A DNA stretch of 64,000 nt from Venturia oleaginea (taxonomy: Eukaryota; Ascomycota; Dothideomycetes; Venturiales; Venturiaceae). How positions within the stretch are numbered: position 1 is the first letter of the stretch; each line of letters starts with the position of its first letter. Location of the stretch: NCBI GenBank assembly GCA_013176395.1, contig JABMLP010000009.1, positions 620,001-684,000 on the forward strand, written 5' to 3'. The notes under the pieces are model-generated. The model saw only the letters and a program-made list of their open reading frames with translations, did no database searches and was not told where the DNA came from. Both the position numbers and the translations under genes were made by a program. This document shows positions 37,464-48,765 of this stretch, in pieces.

Positions 37464-39186
37464 TCAACTCCCACCGACGATCCTGTCAGAACTAACACTG
37501 CCCTCCCTCGCCTCTCGCTTCTTCCTCCACCAGTTGAAACCATAATACCACACAATTCCAATCACCAATTCTACAACCAGCACTGCAAATTGTATCGGTG
37601 CAAACACAGCACCTCGAACCACCACGAAACCACTCACAATGCAAAAGAGTATCGGCAAAATGATGGGAGGTTTATAAGGCCTCGCCAAATCCGGTTCTCG
37701 AAAGCGCAAAATGATATCTCCAACCACGGTGAGGAAGAAGAAGGTATACTCAGCCATCCCATCAAAAGTGAGCAAGGCGCGGAAGTTTCCGAGGAGGATG
37801 TAGAGGGATGTAAGGACGGTGGAGAGGATGAGGGCATTAAAAGGAGCGCCGTCTTGCTCGGTATCTTGATTCTGGAACTTTTTTTGTTGGGGTCGGAAAC
37901 TACCGACTCTACTGAATAGAGAGAGGATGTATTTGTTTTGTGCTGCTGCGACGGTGAGACGGCCTGTAACGAAAATGTTGCCGTTGAGGGCGCCGGCTAT
38001 GACGAGGCAGATTAGGATTGCGAAGGCGATGCCTGTTGCTTTGCCTAGGAGATTTTTAATTGCGACCTGAGGACGTTAGGAAAATGTCTATGTCCATTTG
38101 AGGTGAACTTACCACAGCTATGGCGTCTGTGATGCCCACCTCGCTCCAGGGAAGGAGAACGTAGTAAACGGCGTTGACGAGAACGTAGCTGATGATTACA
38201 GTTGGCAGCGCTGTATTGATAGCTAGCGGAAGCTGCTTCTTTGGATTTTTCAACTCTGCTGCCACGTAGTTTGCCTGCAGTCATTAGATCTTGATCACCT
38301 GAAGAATGATAGAATCCATACCTTATCCCAACTCGCATATCCCCACAGTGCAGCATAGAGAGCAGTAGCATAATGCCCGAAAGCCTCCCAAGTGCCGACC
38401 ATGGTCCAATCAATAGTTTTCTCCGGTGTAACACTGGGTCTGGACTGAAACCAAGATCTCTCGTGCCAATCGCCACCGCCATAATCTTTCTTCCCGTCAA
38501 CAGTAAAAATAATTGCAACGATCAACCCAGCAAGAACAAGCAAGGCGACAGACCCAAGCTTGATTACCAGAAAGAAATTTCCCAGTTTCTGACTAGCTTT
38601 CGTCCCAATCGAATTCGCCAATCCCATAATAACAAGAACAAGAATACTCAAGAACTTATACCCAATCCCATCCGCTGTACCTCCAAGACTAAACGCCGAG
38701 TACAAGCTCTCCACAAACACAATACTCAGAATGGACAGGGTGGCAGGCATTACGGCAGTCACCCACGCCCACGCAGCAAGAAATCCGAAAAGATCGCCGT
38801 AGATGTAGCGGAGGTAGAATTGAATCCCACCTTCGCCTGGGAATGCAGTACCTAGTTCGGCCATTGTTGCGCTGCCAGTCCAGGCTAGGAGGCCGCCCAC
38901 GAGCCATATTAAGAGAGCGACGCCTGGAGAGGGAACGTTTGTGTCGACTGCTGCTGGGGAAGCAAAGATGCCCGAGCCTATGGGAATTTTTAGCGTTCTA
39001 CATTCACTCGAGATTGTTGTGGAGTTACTGACCTATAATGACACTAATAAGAAGTGCAAATCCATTGAACGCGTTGAGTTGGCGCGAAAACGTTGATGAT
39101 CCAGTTTCGATATTGCTCTCTTCGGTGGTTGTTGGACCATCATTTCCAGACAGCAGAGGCCTCTGTTCATCAATCTCGGAAGCCAT
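37464..39186 (-). CDS. APC-superfamily amino-acid permease (LAT/Mup-like)
   Basis: Four exons: 39186-39033, 38977-38322, 38274-38113, 38066-37464 (524 aa), with introns of 55, 47 and 46 bp. About 12 hydrophobic segments are visible. The N-terminal block FALLISVIIGSGIFASPAAV holds the GSGIF substrate-binding bend of the family, made by the first splice. Next comes AELGTAFPGEGGIQFYLRYI, then LWGYASWDKANYVAAELKNP, which resembles the high-affinity methionine permease group (yeast Mup1/Mup3). The cytosolic N-terminus is acidic (MASEIDEQRP), and the C-terminal tail is basic and Ser-rich. The substrate is inferred; leucine-type or other amino acids are also possible. Confidence 0.9.
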
Positions 39187-39623
39187 AATGTTTGAACTCG
39201 GGCTAAGCCTTGATGAAAGATTGATGTCGAAAGATCAGTAGGTGATACGGTTCTTGAGGACCACGCCAATAACGCAATCTCAACACGGTAAGACGTGCAA
39301 AAATTCAATGCAGAACAAGAAGTAGACGAGATAGCATCGCGAGTAAGCTATGCAGCAGAGAGATATGAGGAAATGATGAAATAGATTATTCGATGAAGAA
39401 GTTTTGGCTGGCCATCAAATTCAAAAGGTGGCTGGTGACCCACCCTATCACCTGATGACTATCCCAAAGTAGTAACACAGCCTTCACCAAACAGATGCGA
39501 CAATACATTTCCAAAGCTTGAATGAAGGCAACCTTCTCAGTGTTACAACTCTTGCGAACTGCGAACTTGAGACCCACGGTACAGTAGCAGCGGCATGCAT
39601 AGAAGAAGAAAAAAGATCAAATA
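39187..39623. other. Intergenic region
   Basis: Upstream side of the permease, up to the left end of the pogo element. Nothing specific seen. Confidence 0.5.
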
Positions 39624-39653
39624 GTATAACGTATTCCACCACCCGAACCGCCA
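39624..39653 (+). repeat. Left terminal inverted repeat of the pogo element
   Basis: 29 of 30 bases match the reverse complement of 41417-41446. Confidence 0.9.
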
Positions 39654-39696
39654 CACCACCCAGCCCGCCAAAACCTCTTGGCACGACCAACTCATG

Positions 39697-41378
39697 TTAC
39701 GACTCTTCAATTTTATCGCTATCAACAATAGATTCCAAGTCCTTCGTGCTACTATCTGATTCAAAATATACCTCGATATCCTTTTTACACGTTCGCGCAT
39801 TGTGCCCAGTCGCGCCGCAGTTCCCACAGCGCCTTTGAGTTGGTCGGGCTGTTTCTTGACCACTACTACTACGAGCATTCTTTGATCCCTGAGGCGCAAC
39901 AGACGCCTCAGCAGCTACCCGCGCTACCGCAGTTCCATACTCCATAGTACCACCTTGCTGGATCCGCTTTCTTTTACGCGATTTTCGCTTCGTCATTACC
40001 GCCAATTGCTCTTCAAGCTCGTGGTTTCGTGCAACAAGTAGGGCGTTCTGGTGCAGCATCAATTCAGCGCCTTTAACAAGCTCTGAAAAGCCTGCCTGCG
40101 CATTAACTGGTGACCGAGTAAAAGACTCGCTTACGAGCTTGGATTGGAATCCAAATTCATGAGTATTGCTTGGAGCCTTTGGCTGCCACGGCGTTTCTAG
40201 GAGACGGGGTTCTGGCAGGGTACGTAGCCGTACTTCAAGGCGATCCAACACTACCTGCGCGTTAATAGGGACTAGCCCTACTGCCTGAAAGGCCTTTCGA
40301 TAATTCTCTTCCGTGAACACGTCGAAAAAAGCGTCTTTAAAGGCAAGGAGAAAGCCTTCCTTAATGATATGGTAGACGCGTCGGCGTGCCAAGTCCCGGA
40401 CGCGTTGGGAGTACTTGCGCTTCAGTGGCGAGAAGCAGACCACGTCAAGGGGCTGGAGTACATGCGACGAGTGCGGTGGCATACAGAGGTTTAGGATCTT
40501 GTTTTCGAGGCAGTAGTCCTTGAAATCCTGGTTAAGATGGCTCTCATGGCCGTTCAAAATGAGTAGCCTATGCCCCCCCACCTGCCGCGCGTTTGTACAC
40601 GCGTCAAAATGCTTCAACCACCTAAGACCAAGCGCGTTGTTTGTCCAGCCGTTCTCAGAGACTGAGAGCTTCCAATTCCGTGGTATATCTGCCTCCTCAT
40701 ACCATGCAGAGATGTGAACGCGTCCTTTATAGATAATGAATGGCGGGGTCGCATATCCAGCTGCGCAGATGCTCTGAATAACCGTAACCCATTCGCGATC
40801 GCTCGGCTGGATGAGTTCAGGCCTTGTACGTCTTTCAGAGGCTGTAACGCCCATCTGGAAGCCAATCTCGTCAAAGTTGTGCCTATCCTCATCGTGGACG
40901 CCGTACTTTGCCTTAGTGTCTGCAACGAGCTTGAAACACGCGCCAATAATCTCTGGATCTTCCTGTAGTATCCTCTGCCTATTCTTTGCTCGATTGAAGG
41001 CTATTTTGAGCTCATCTGAGCGCGTTACGAATCTCTCAGCCCAGTTTTTGCCTACTGGCTCTCCACCGCGCGTATACTCAGTAGTTTATCCGCCATATCT
41101 GCTACCTCACACAGCCGGGGCGCAAATCTTCGCGAATTGAGGTCGAGAATATATTGGATAAGCGTTTGCTCCTCGGTAAAGGTAAGTTTCCGACCGTTTG
41201 GTAGTATTTCGAGGATAAATGGGAATCATCGGGCGTGATCAGAGAGGTTCTGGTGTTTAACGTTAAAGGCGCGCGCAGCAGCCCGTTGGCTTCGGAATTG
41301 GCCGGCTTGGAGGACTTGGAGGGCAAGCTGAAGTCTCCCTTCGTGTTCAAGTAATAACGAGTTGTGCTGTTGAGACAT
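39697..41378 (-). pseudogene. Broken pogo-type transposase with C-terminal zinc knuckle
   Basis: The N-terminus from 41378 (MSQQHNSLLLEHEGRLQLAL, then SQRAAARAFNV) is a psq-like helix-turn-helix. It ends at TGA 41228-41226 after DHAR; the same frame continues as a normal CENP-B-like HTH (LTFTEEQTLIQYILDL). A frameshift near 41065-41085 precedes GEPVGKNWAERFV and the DDE domain, which starts at NFDEIGFQMGV and includes LLILNGHESH (Asn where the second catalytic Asp is usual) and PPHSSHVLQPLDV. The tail has a zinc knuckle, CGNCGATGHNARTC. One stop, one shift and a possible catalytic change all say inactive. Confidence 0.88.
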
Positions 41379-41416
41379 AATCAGATAATGGGGGAAGTGG
41401 TAGTCTTGGCATATTT

Positions 41417-41446
41417 TGGCGGGTCGGGTGGTGGAATACGTTATAC
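41417..41446 (-). repeat. Right terminal inverted repeat of the pogo element
   Basis: Partner of 39624-39653; the transposase ATG at 41378-41376 lies about 40 bp inside it. Confidence 0.9.
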
Positions 41447-41534
41447 AATACATTTTCCAACATGTCTTTATCTTACATAACCCCCAACTCCTTACCAAGC
41501 CCGCTCCCTCTCAAAAATACCCAACAGACTCAAC

Positions 41535-42038
41535 CTAAATCCCAGCTCCCTCCGCCCTTGCTCCCCCCTCCTTAGCCAAAGGCAAAGTCTGCGCCTTACA
41601 ATTCCCCTCCATCTTCATCCCATGCCCCGCCCCAAAAGCCTCCACCAAATCCAAAACTTTCACCGGCGCATTAAGAGATAATCCCCTTCCCACACATTAG
41701 CAAATGCCAATATCCGCATACATACTTGTTGTCCCTGTCCAGACTTACTTGAAACCCTTCATCCCATACCTCTGCCCAACACTCCCTCCACTAGCCTTGA
41801 CAGCCTCCCCAATCATATCCAGTACTGAATCACTGATATCCTGCGTCGTCGTGAAGAGGACGGATTCCTGCGAGAAACCTGCACATGTTTGTGCCATTTG
41901 GATAGAAGCACCGGCGGATCCGCAGGAACGTGTGGATTGTGGTGCACCACCTTGCGGGATTACAGAGTCGGCGGGGAGGGCATTGGTGAGGGAGAGGAGG
42001 AGAGAGGTGAGGAAGAGGAGGGTAGCCTTTGAGAACAT
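41535..42038 (-). CDS. Small secreted protein, 139 aa
   Basis: Two exons, 42038-41770 and 41685-41535, with an 84-bp intron. The first exon reads past its donor to a stop after 97 codons; splicing at CAGAG/GTATGG restores a longer frame that stays open to 41535. Residues 1-21 form a clear signal peptide (MFSKATLLFLTSLLLSLTNA then LPADS). The mature part has three Cys (RSCGSAG, AQTCAGF, GNCKAQ) and a helical C-terminal half (NAPVKVLDLVEAFGAGHGMK). No family was recognised. Small size, leader and Cys suit an extracellular protein; an effector role is speculation. Confidence 0.7.
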
Positions 42039-42608
42039 GGCTTGGTGGAGAGAAGATCTGAGGTTCGAGCTGGGAAAAGTGGCGACAAACCGAGTAATTC
42101 GAGCCTGTTTTCGTAGTAGATATTGCCTGAGACAGAAAGGGTGCGATCAGCACTGACAAAGTGGGATTATGCGAGACTGTTATACCCACACGTATGTGAT
42201 TCACGCTGCGGCGTCGTTGCATCTCGAACCTTCCTCCCTTATCAAACCCCAAAATAGCCCTCAATGAAAGCTCCCCACATCGCCGCCTGATGCTAAAAGC
42301 CTATCTGAGATGAAAATCTCATCAACACAAATCACACCAGTAAGGTTTGATATTAGACAGGCGGTGCCAGCCATATCCATGTGTCGATCAGCCGCTTATC
42401 ATTGCAACATTGATCTGAGATCGTTGAGAGAAAACAGCCACCAAAGATGCTGATTCGTTATGAACTCGATTTTGTTTGAAGCTTTCAGCCTGCATGTGAA
42501 CCAATAGATTTTTTCGTACCAGCAGCTGCACTTGTTCCGAAAAAAGTTTCAGCTTTGGAGATTTGAAGAGGAGGCGGGGGGGATGAAAACTAAGATTAAT
42601 CATTTACC
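42039..42608. other. Intergenic region
   Basis: Between the divergent/convergent small secreted protein and the CLC gene; no gene or repeat seen. Confidence 0.5.
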
Positions 42609-45363
42609 TTATCCCAATCCTCCTCGACTCCCTCGTTCGTCAACAGGACTTTCGTCTCCAAGTAATCCTGTCGTATCCTCGTCACCGCCAGGTCCTCGCC
42701 GATCCTCTCTTTCGCCCAGCTCAGCTCCCTCCACTCCGTTGAGACAAAGCCACACATCTTTCTTGGTTAAGAGGCCTTTCAGCCCGCCTCTTTCGACGAA
42801 GACCACATACCGCAATCCCAGTCTCATGAACATGTTGACGCTCAGCTGCAGACTTGCTTTCGAGTTCAACGTGATCGGAGTCTGATCCATCCACGGCCGC
42901 AAGTCCAAAGTCGTTGTTAGGTCGGCAAGGGGTTGGTGAGCAAAGTATGCTTCTGTGTCCAAAGGCAAGGTGCGAGGGGCTGCAGTGGCAGACTGCAACG
43001 CGAAAGCCAATTCAGTACGAGAGATGTATCCCAAAAGTAGTGCGTCGCGTGGATTATCTATTATAGGAAACCCACGGAAAGGGTGCTCGTCAAGCAATTT
43101 TTGCAGCGTCTGAATGGTATGCCCGGTCGCCTCGATGATAACCAAATCCTCGATTCTAGTATATACTTGACTCGCAGGCACATGCGGTACAGTGGCAGCA
43201 TCATCGTCTCGATTGTCCAAAAATGGGTAGCCATTAAATTGAATCCAGGCTTCGTAGATTCCTTTCGGCTCAATAGCATCGCCTATCCATTTCCCAAGCA
43301 TGACCGCAATCATGATGGGCAGAACATAGGTAAGAGCCCCAGTAAGTTCGAACATTATAACAACGATGGAAACCGTCATTCGAGTGGCGCCTGCAAGCGC
43401 TGAGGCAGCACCGACAATGGCATATGTTCCTGGAGTGATGCACGGTATGTCTGGTTCGCAATTGCGAAATACTATCCAGGCCGGGTGTGCAGCCTGCCAA
43501 ACCTCGAGAATGAGACCGACTGCACGGCCGTAGAGAGCGCCGATGGCGATTGATGGTAGAATGATTCCAGCTGGAATTTGAAGACCAAACGTCACGGAAG
43601 CAAGAAAGAAGCCCAATATCGCTGCCACAATAAGTAGCGCAATGACTCCGGTGTTCGCCCGTCCAGATTTGCATAACCCGAGTTGATCATCGGTAAGGTC
43701 AACACACTCTGCGAACAATGTATATACAAGCTCCGAAGCCTGAGCCCGCATAAATTTGATGGGGAAGTTGATCAGTGCTGTAATGATAGCAATGACAACG
43801 ACTTCAAGTACCGGACCTTTGAAGATGAGACGGGACCTTCTCCATTCGGCCACATACATATTCAACTTGATGAACAATCCGCCGTAAAGACCCCCCAGAA
43901 TTCCAAGAAGAGCGAAGGGAACCATTTCGAAGCCGTGCCATCCGCTGTGATAAGTGACTTGGTATAAAACAAGCTTGCCGGTCCTAAATGGGTTGAAGGC
44001 CTGGAGTGTGACAGCCGCAACCATGGCACAGACAAAAGATTGCCACATCGTCTTGTCGGGAAAATAGTAAGACAGCTGTTCAAGACTGAATAAGACACCT
44101 CCAACGGGTGATCCAAATGCGACGGAAATTCCAGCTGCGGCAGCAGCAGATAGCACCTCGCGTTTGCGAGCCTCGTTCTTGTTGATGTTGGGAAATCCTT
44201 TTGCTAGAAGATTTGCGCAGCAGCACGCGACATGCACAAGAGGACCTTCCTTCCCAAGCCATAACCCTGATGCAACAGCTAGGCACTGTTTCTGAGTTAG
44301 TGACCATTCTTCGAAACCAGAAGGGGCAATATTCCCACCAGACCAATTGATTTGATGACCAAAGTCCATGCTCCCATGAACCGCCTAATCACGAATCCAC
44401 TAAGAACCGTCTTGATCTCAGGGATACCAGAATGCTTCGCATATGGAGCATATTCCCAAACCAGAATACTTGCACAGGCGGCAAACAGCACCGAGAACCC
44501 AACGAAGAAGATGTAGTCGATTACGAATCCTCCTCCTGTAGACTTGACACCTATCAATTGGGCCCAACTCCTCCAATCCAAGCATTTATCCAGCTCATCA
44601 TTTCCCCAACAGCAAAAGGCTTTGCTAAGGTAGAACTTGCCCCCATGCTGCACATTTCCACACATACCGCCCTTCATGCCTGCAAGCCAATCGCTGGCCA
44701 CGTCGATGAAAGCAGCTACCAGTCCAGCAGTAATACCAGTAGCTATGAGTATGATCCATATTTGTGCAGCGTCAGCAAACTGCCGTATCTGCCCTATCAA
44801 GCCGGTACAGTTCGACCTGAGAACGCGTAGTCTTTGACGTTCTTTGGCATATTCGAAGATCCAGTCGATAGCCGTGAGATCGTCGTAACCTACCCGGCGA
44901 CCTGGCCCTTCGACATACCAGTCCACGCCTGTTGAATCTTTATTGTCACCATCTAGGGCTTGATTTTCGGCAGGAAGGCCATTATATGTTCGCGAGCCAT
45001 GCCGACGATGGCCAGTGTTTACACTTAGATTACGTGGCGCTTGTGTAGGGTTGGTCGTGGCAGATTGGGGAGCAGATCGGAGGAAGCTTGGGAGAGAGAA
45101 GGCACTTCTCGAGGGAGCTGTCGTCTTTCGCTTGAATGTGAGACTGTGACATTGATATCAGCAAACGACTTGGGGTTGTGTTGTTGAAATCTGAACTGCA
45201 ATTACTTGGACGCTAGATCTGACTCCAAAGGATCTGTAGAAAGCAGATTGGTTTCGTCGTCGCTATCCCCTTCCACGACGAAAGGCTGCCTCATGGGGCT
45301 GCGGCTCGAGGATGCTTCGGCGCGAACATCTTGTGGTCGAAATGGTGAGCTGGACATGCTCAT
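42609..45363 (-). CDS. CLC-type voltage-gated chloride channel/transporter (Gef1-like)
   Basis: Three exons: 45363-45206, 45143-44339, 44285-42609 (879 aa), with introns of 62 and 53 bp. The protein has a disordered N-terminus, the CLC membrane domain and two CBS domains at the end. Seen motifs are YAKHSGIPEIKT, WLGKEGPLVHVACC with the gating glutamate, and FGSPVGGVLFSLEQLSYYF with the second conserved glutamate. GLQIPAGIILPSIAIGALYG is the Cl-binding helix N, and GATRMTVSIVVIMFELTG follows. CBS parts include PFRGFPIIDNPRDALLLGYI and LRYVVFVERGGLKGLLTKKD. By analogy with yeast Gef1 it works in Golgi/endosomal ion balance. The start is the first ATG of exon 1; a non-coding upstream exon is possible, since a CTCACAG acceptor lies just before it. 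Confidence 0.92.
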
Positions 45364-45781
45364 ATGATGTGCTGTGAGGAAGAGCAATTCATCTCAAGTA
45401 ATCATTTCGAAGGATTGCCACCTGCGACTGATCTGTAGGTTTGGGAGCTGGATCCGCGTGTTGAAGCTGCGCAGCAGAAGAAGTGCAGTACTTGTCAGCA
45501 CGGTCAATGGCTCTTAAGCAGGTATATTTGAGAATAGGCTCATGATTGAGCCAATGATCTCGGATTGTGTTCACAGTATGTTGTTACTATCACGAAGGAA
45601 AGGTCACCGGGCCAGTGAGCATGAGAATCGTTGCAATCATTGTGGTACTCCTGTAGCTATTGCAAAATGTCCTCTCCAACGCCATGCATGAAGACCACCG
45701 GCAAGAACAACAAGTATAGGGTGAATCATCTCGCCCCCGCCGCCAGTCTATAGTATATCCTAGCCCAAACAGAAATCAATA
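45364..45781. other. Intergenic region between CLC and SIN1
   Basis: Upstream of CLC and downstream of SIN1. A 61-codon minus frame at 45574-45389 may be part of an untranslated or alternative first exon of CLC; no support beyond position. Confidence 0.4.
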
Positions 45782-48360
45782 TCATAGTGCGTCGTGGAAT
45801 CTTGCGATTCCTTTCTTGACCTCTCCCACAATTTCCTTCGCTTCTGCCGCCGTTGTTGCTTCAAAATCGTATCGCTTCGTCTCTCGTTCTTTGAAAATAT
45901 TTATTTTGAACGCCTTCGGATGTCTAGAAGACACTTTGCTTCCCACTACCGAGCTGAAATGTACCGTGGTGACTTTTCCTGGCTGCTCGAACAATCGAGT
46001 TCCGGGAGGATTGTGTTCACCAGAAGATGGCATGATGTGAAAATACTCCCCGTCCAAGGCCAACACCCGGGACGATGTAGATGAGAATGACATAGGCTGT
46101 TTCCGTGTGACATTATATCGCTTGTAAGTCGAAGTGTTTGCTGCCAGCGCAGCAAGAGAAGCATATGGCGCATTGCTGGTTACCTTCTTGCCTCTCTTTG
46201 GCTGACCACCAGGTTGAATGAGCAGTGGGGCATTCGGCGAGCTACTTCCTGGAGAGCCACTGAGGCCAAAAGCACCATCTCCGATGAAACGTCGACGCTG
46301 TAAATCAAGATCTTTGCGATTACCCAAAGCTTCCACGGTTCGATCTGAAGGTGCAAGTGTCGAGCTGCCCGACACTTTGAGAACATATAAACCTTTGTCG
46401 ACTCCCAAACGCTTGCAAGCTTGGTCGAAAACTTCGGCAATATATGTATCAGTCGTAACCTCAATGACAGTAGTACGGCTGAGAAAGTCCTCGCTCGTGA
46501 AATGTATCGTGATGCTTTTTGGTGCTCCCGTGCGAGGTGTTGCGGTGGGCGTGGGAGCCGCCGGCTGGTCAAAAAGCTGTCTGCTTTCAGTCCGCAAGGT
46601 TGAAGCAATGAAAGAAGGTCCAGTGATGGGATTGCGAACGTAAGATGGCGTTGGTGAAGTGGCCATTGTTGGTACCGATTGAGGCGGCGCAAGAGCTGCA
46701 GGCGGTGTGGACACAGTCTCTTGAGCAGATGCGAAAGCCTCAGCCGCCTGTTTGCTGTATTCTGGTGTCAAGATCTCGTTCTCCTTAAAGCTAGCGTCCG
46801 AGGCTTCGACGAGACCAAATTCATCCCAAGGCTTCTCCCGAGCCCGTGCCCGAGGAGGCCGATTGTTGTTAGATGTGAAGTCGTTCATGTTCGTCGTACG
46901 CTTCAAGGCAGGAAAATCATATTCAACTTCGCCGTCGTCTACCATGCGGAACTCCCAGCGATTCACGTTCATCTTGGACAAGGGAATTGGGAGTTCGAGC
47001 TTTTCTTCGCCACATCTGAACAAGGCAAAGCCAACCGCTTCTGCCACAGTCACTGGTCTTCCGCCATCGGTCATCTTGCGCAACAGGATCTCGATTGGTT
47101 TCGTAGGTTTAGCGGAAGAAGGCACATACACCTTGATATACAGAGGACTTGGATCTCCTTTACCAGAGATTGTTGCAAATCTGTCAAAGGGACTTTCTGG
47201 TGCTTTATCTTTCGCTTTCAAAGCAAGCGTAAGCACACTGACTGGAGCCACCATACTAATGGGTCTTGGTGGAGGAAGAGCTTGTAGCATGGTAAGAGCT
47301 GACGGTTGAGGTCTCCTCCGCGGTGACGATGCATGAGGTGTGTCTGTCAAAGGTACTCCAGGTAGCTTTGTTGGCAATGAAGTCAGAGGATCAGTGTCCC
47401 CAAGAATAGATCCAGTATCAGCTGTGCCAGCAAATTCCGATGACATGGTGCTATCGGATTCGGCGCCCTCGTCGACACTGCGTAGCCCCAGAGCAAGTCC
47501 CAGATCATCATTGTCTTCGCGTTCATCTTCTTGTATACGCTCAGAAAGCAATGCACTAGCTCTTGCGGCGCGGCGTGGGTTTACGGTTTTTCTTTGGAAA
47601 TAAGACGCATCTAGCTCATTGTCAGACGACATTTCGCTACTCGTTGTAGTGTCTTTTCGTGGTCTGCCTTTACTTCTCATTGGTTCCACGGCGCCCAAAG
47701 AGCCACGTCTGAGTCGACTGTCGTCAGGCCGTGATGGTGATGTTACGAGTAAAGACGGACCATCTGTCAGGTTTCCACTTCGGAGTGGCGAGGATCCGGC
47801 GCGAGACCTCAAAGGCATCTTGGAGAACTTGATCTGTTGGACTGGCCTGTCCGGTTGTTAGACAAAGTGAAGCAATGCGACAGCACTTTCTGACCTTCCG
47901 TCCGCATCTTCGTCACTTTCATCGCTGAGATCACTGCTGTCGTCCTCCTCTAATTGTTCTTTCCGCCTCCGTCTTCTGGTTCTCATGTCTGGACCAACAG
48001 TGTCATTGCTCCCGCCTCCCCCGGTCACCATTCCGCCCTCTTCTTCGTCATCGTCGCCAAAATCAGCACCTCTCACGCCAATTGATCTGGGGGCCTGGAA
48101 GTATTCGGACGTTATAGCAGTGGGTATGGGCGGCGAGTAAGTGCGCTTGATGTCTGACGCGTTTGGCAACCATCCTGCAGCGCGGAAAGCAGGATCATTG
48201 AGTACTGAGGCATTGACAGTGATTAGACGCTCGCCTACACCATCTTTGATATGCGAGAGATATGAAGTCCGGAGTTGGTATAGGACGAAGCTGAGTCAGT
48301 CAGTATAGGAGCAAGATGGTAGTGAGTAGGGAGTTACTCTTCGTTCTGCAGCAGAGACAT
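45782..48360 (-). CDS. TORC2 subunit Sin1/Avo1
   Basis: Three exons: 48360-48338 (only 23 nt), 48290-47895, 47846-45782 (827 aa), with introns of 47 and 48 bp. Sin1/Avo1 is an essential scaffold of TOR complex 2 and binds AGC-kinase substrates. The tiny first exon gives MSLLQNED; exon 2 continues FVLYQLRTSYLSHIKDGVG, the conserved N-terminus. The CRIM domain starts about PSPLYIKVYVPSSAKPTKPI and ends near KPWDEFGLVEA. The Ras-binding-like domain starts KSITIHFTSEDFLSRTTVIE. The PH domain covers TYKRYNVTRKQPMSF to the end, with a conserved ALDGEYFHIMPS block. Highly acidic and Arg-rich linkers lie between. Domain order is complete. Confidence 0.93.
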
Positions 48361-48765
48361 AGTGTTGATCTGCTTGTTGTCTTTTGTGTCATCGTATTCG
48401 TGTCAAGTAAGAACATAAGCAGACCAGCTGCTCAGAAACAGATTGGGTATAACATTCTACCTTGGAGAGCGACTCGAGCTTCACTTGGAGCGTCGTGGAG
48501 TCCACGAACGTGAGGGGGGACTGCAATGGATCGGCGGGTGACCTTCTAACGATAGCAGGGGTCAGGGCGTCATCTCTCAGTTCTTGCTCAGGACTTGTAT
48601 CTCCTACAATACAGTAAAGCCTCTCAACGCGCGATCTACGCCTGAAAACCTCGAACATTTTAGTGTACTTAAAAGAAATTCGTATAGCTCTTTCTACGAA
48701 CTCTACGCATGAATTCTCGCGCACCAGACGCTACCAAGATTCCACAATCACGACCACCATATACC
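48361..48765. promoter_or_regulatory. Shared promoter of SIN1 and the PRCC-family gene
   Basis: The 405-bp gap separates two divergent start codons, so both promoters must lie here. No specific factor site was identified. Confidence 0.5.

Larger units (their letters stand above)
39624..41446 (-). mobile_element. Pogo/Fot-type DNA transposon, 1.82 kb
   Basis: Inverted ends match over 30 bp with one difference: 39624-39653 and 41417-41446, outer sequence GTATAACGTATTCCACCACC. TA lies directly outside the left end; the right flank reads AATA, so the duplication is imperfect. Inside is one minus-strand transposase, broken in two places. The element belongs to the pogo group of Tc1/mariner by its psq-type N-terminus and DDE domain. 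Confidence 0.9.

Noticed and set aside
46752..47309. 185-codon plus frame
   Set aside because: Shadow of SIN1, whose CRIM domain is clear on the minus strand.
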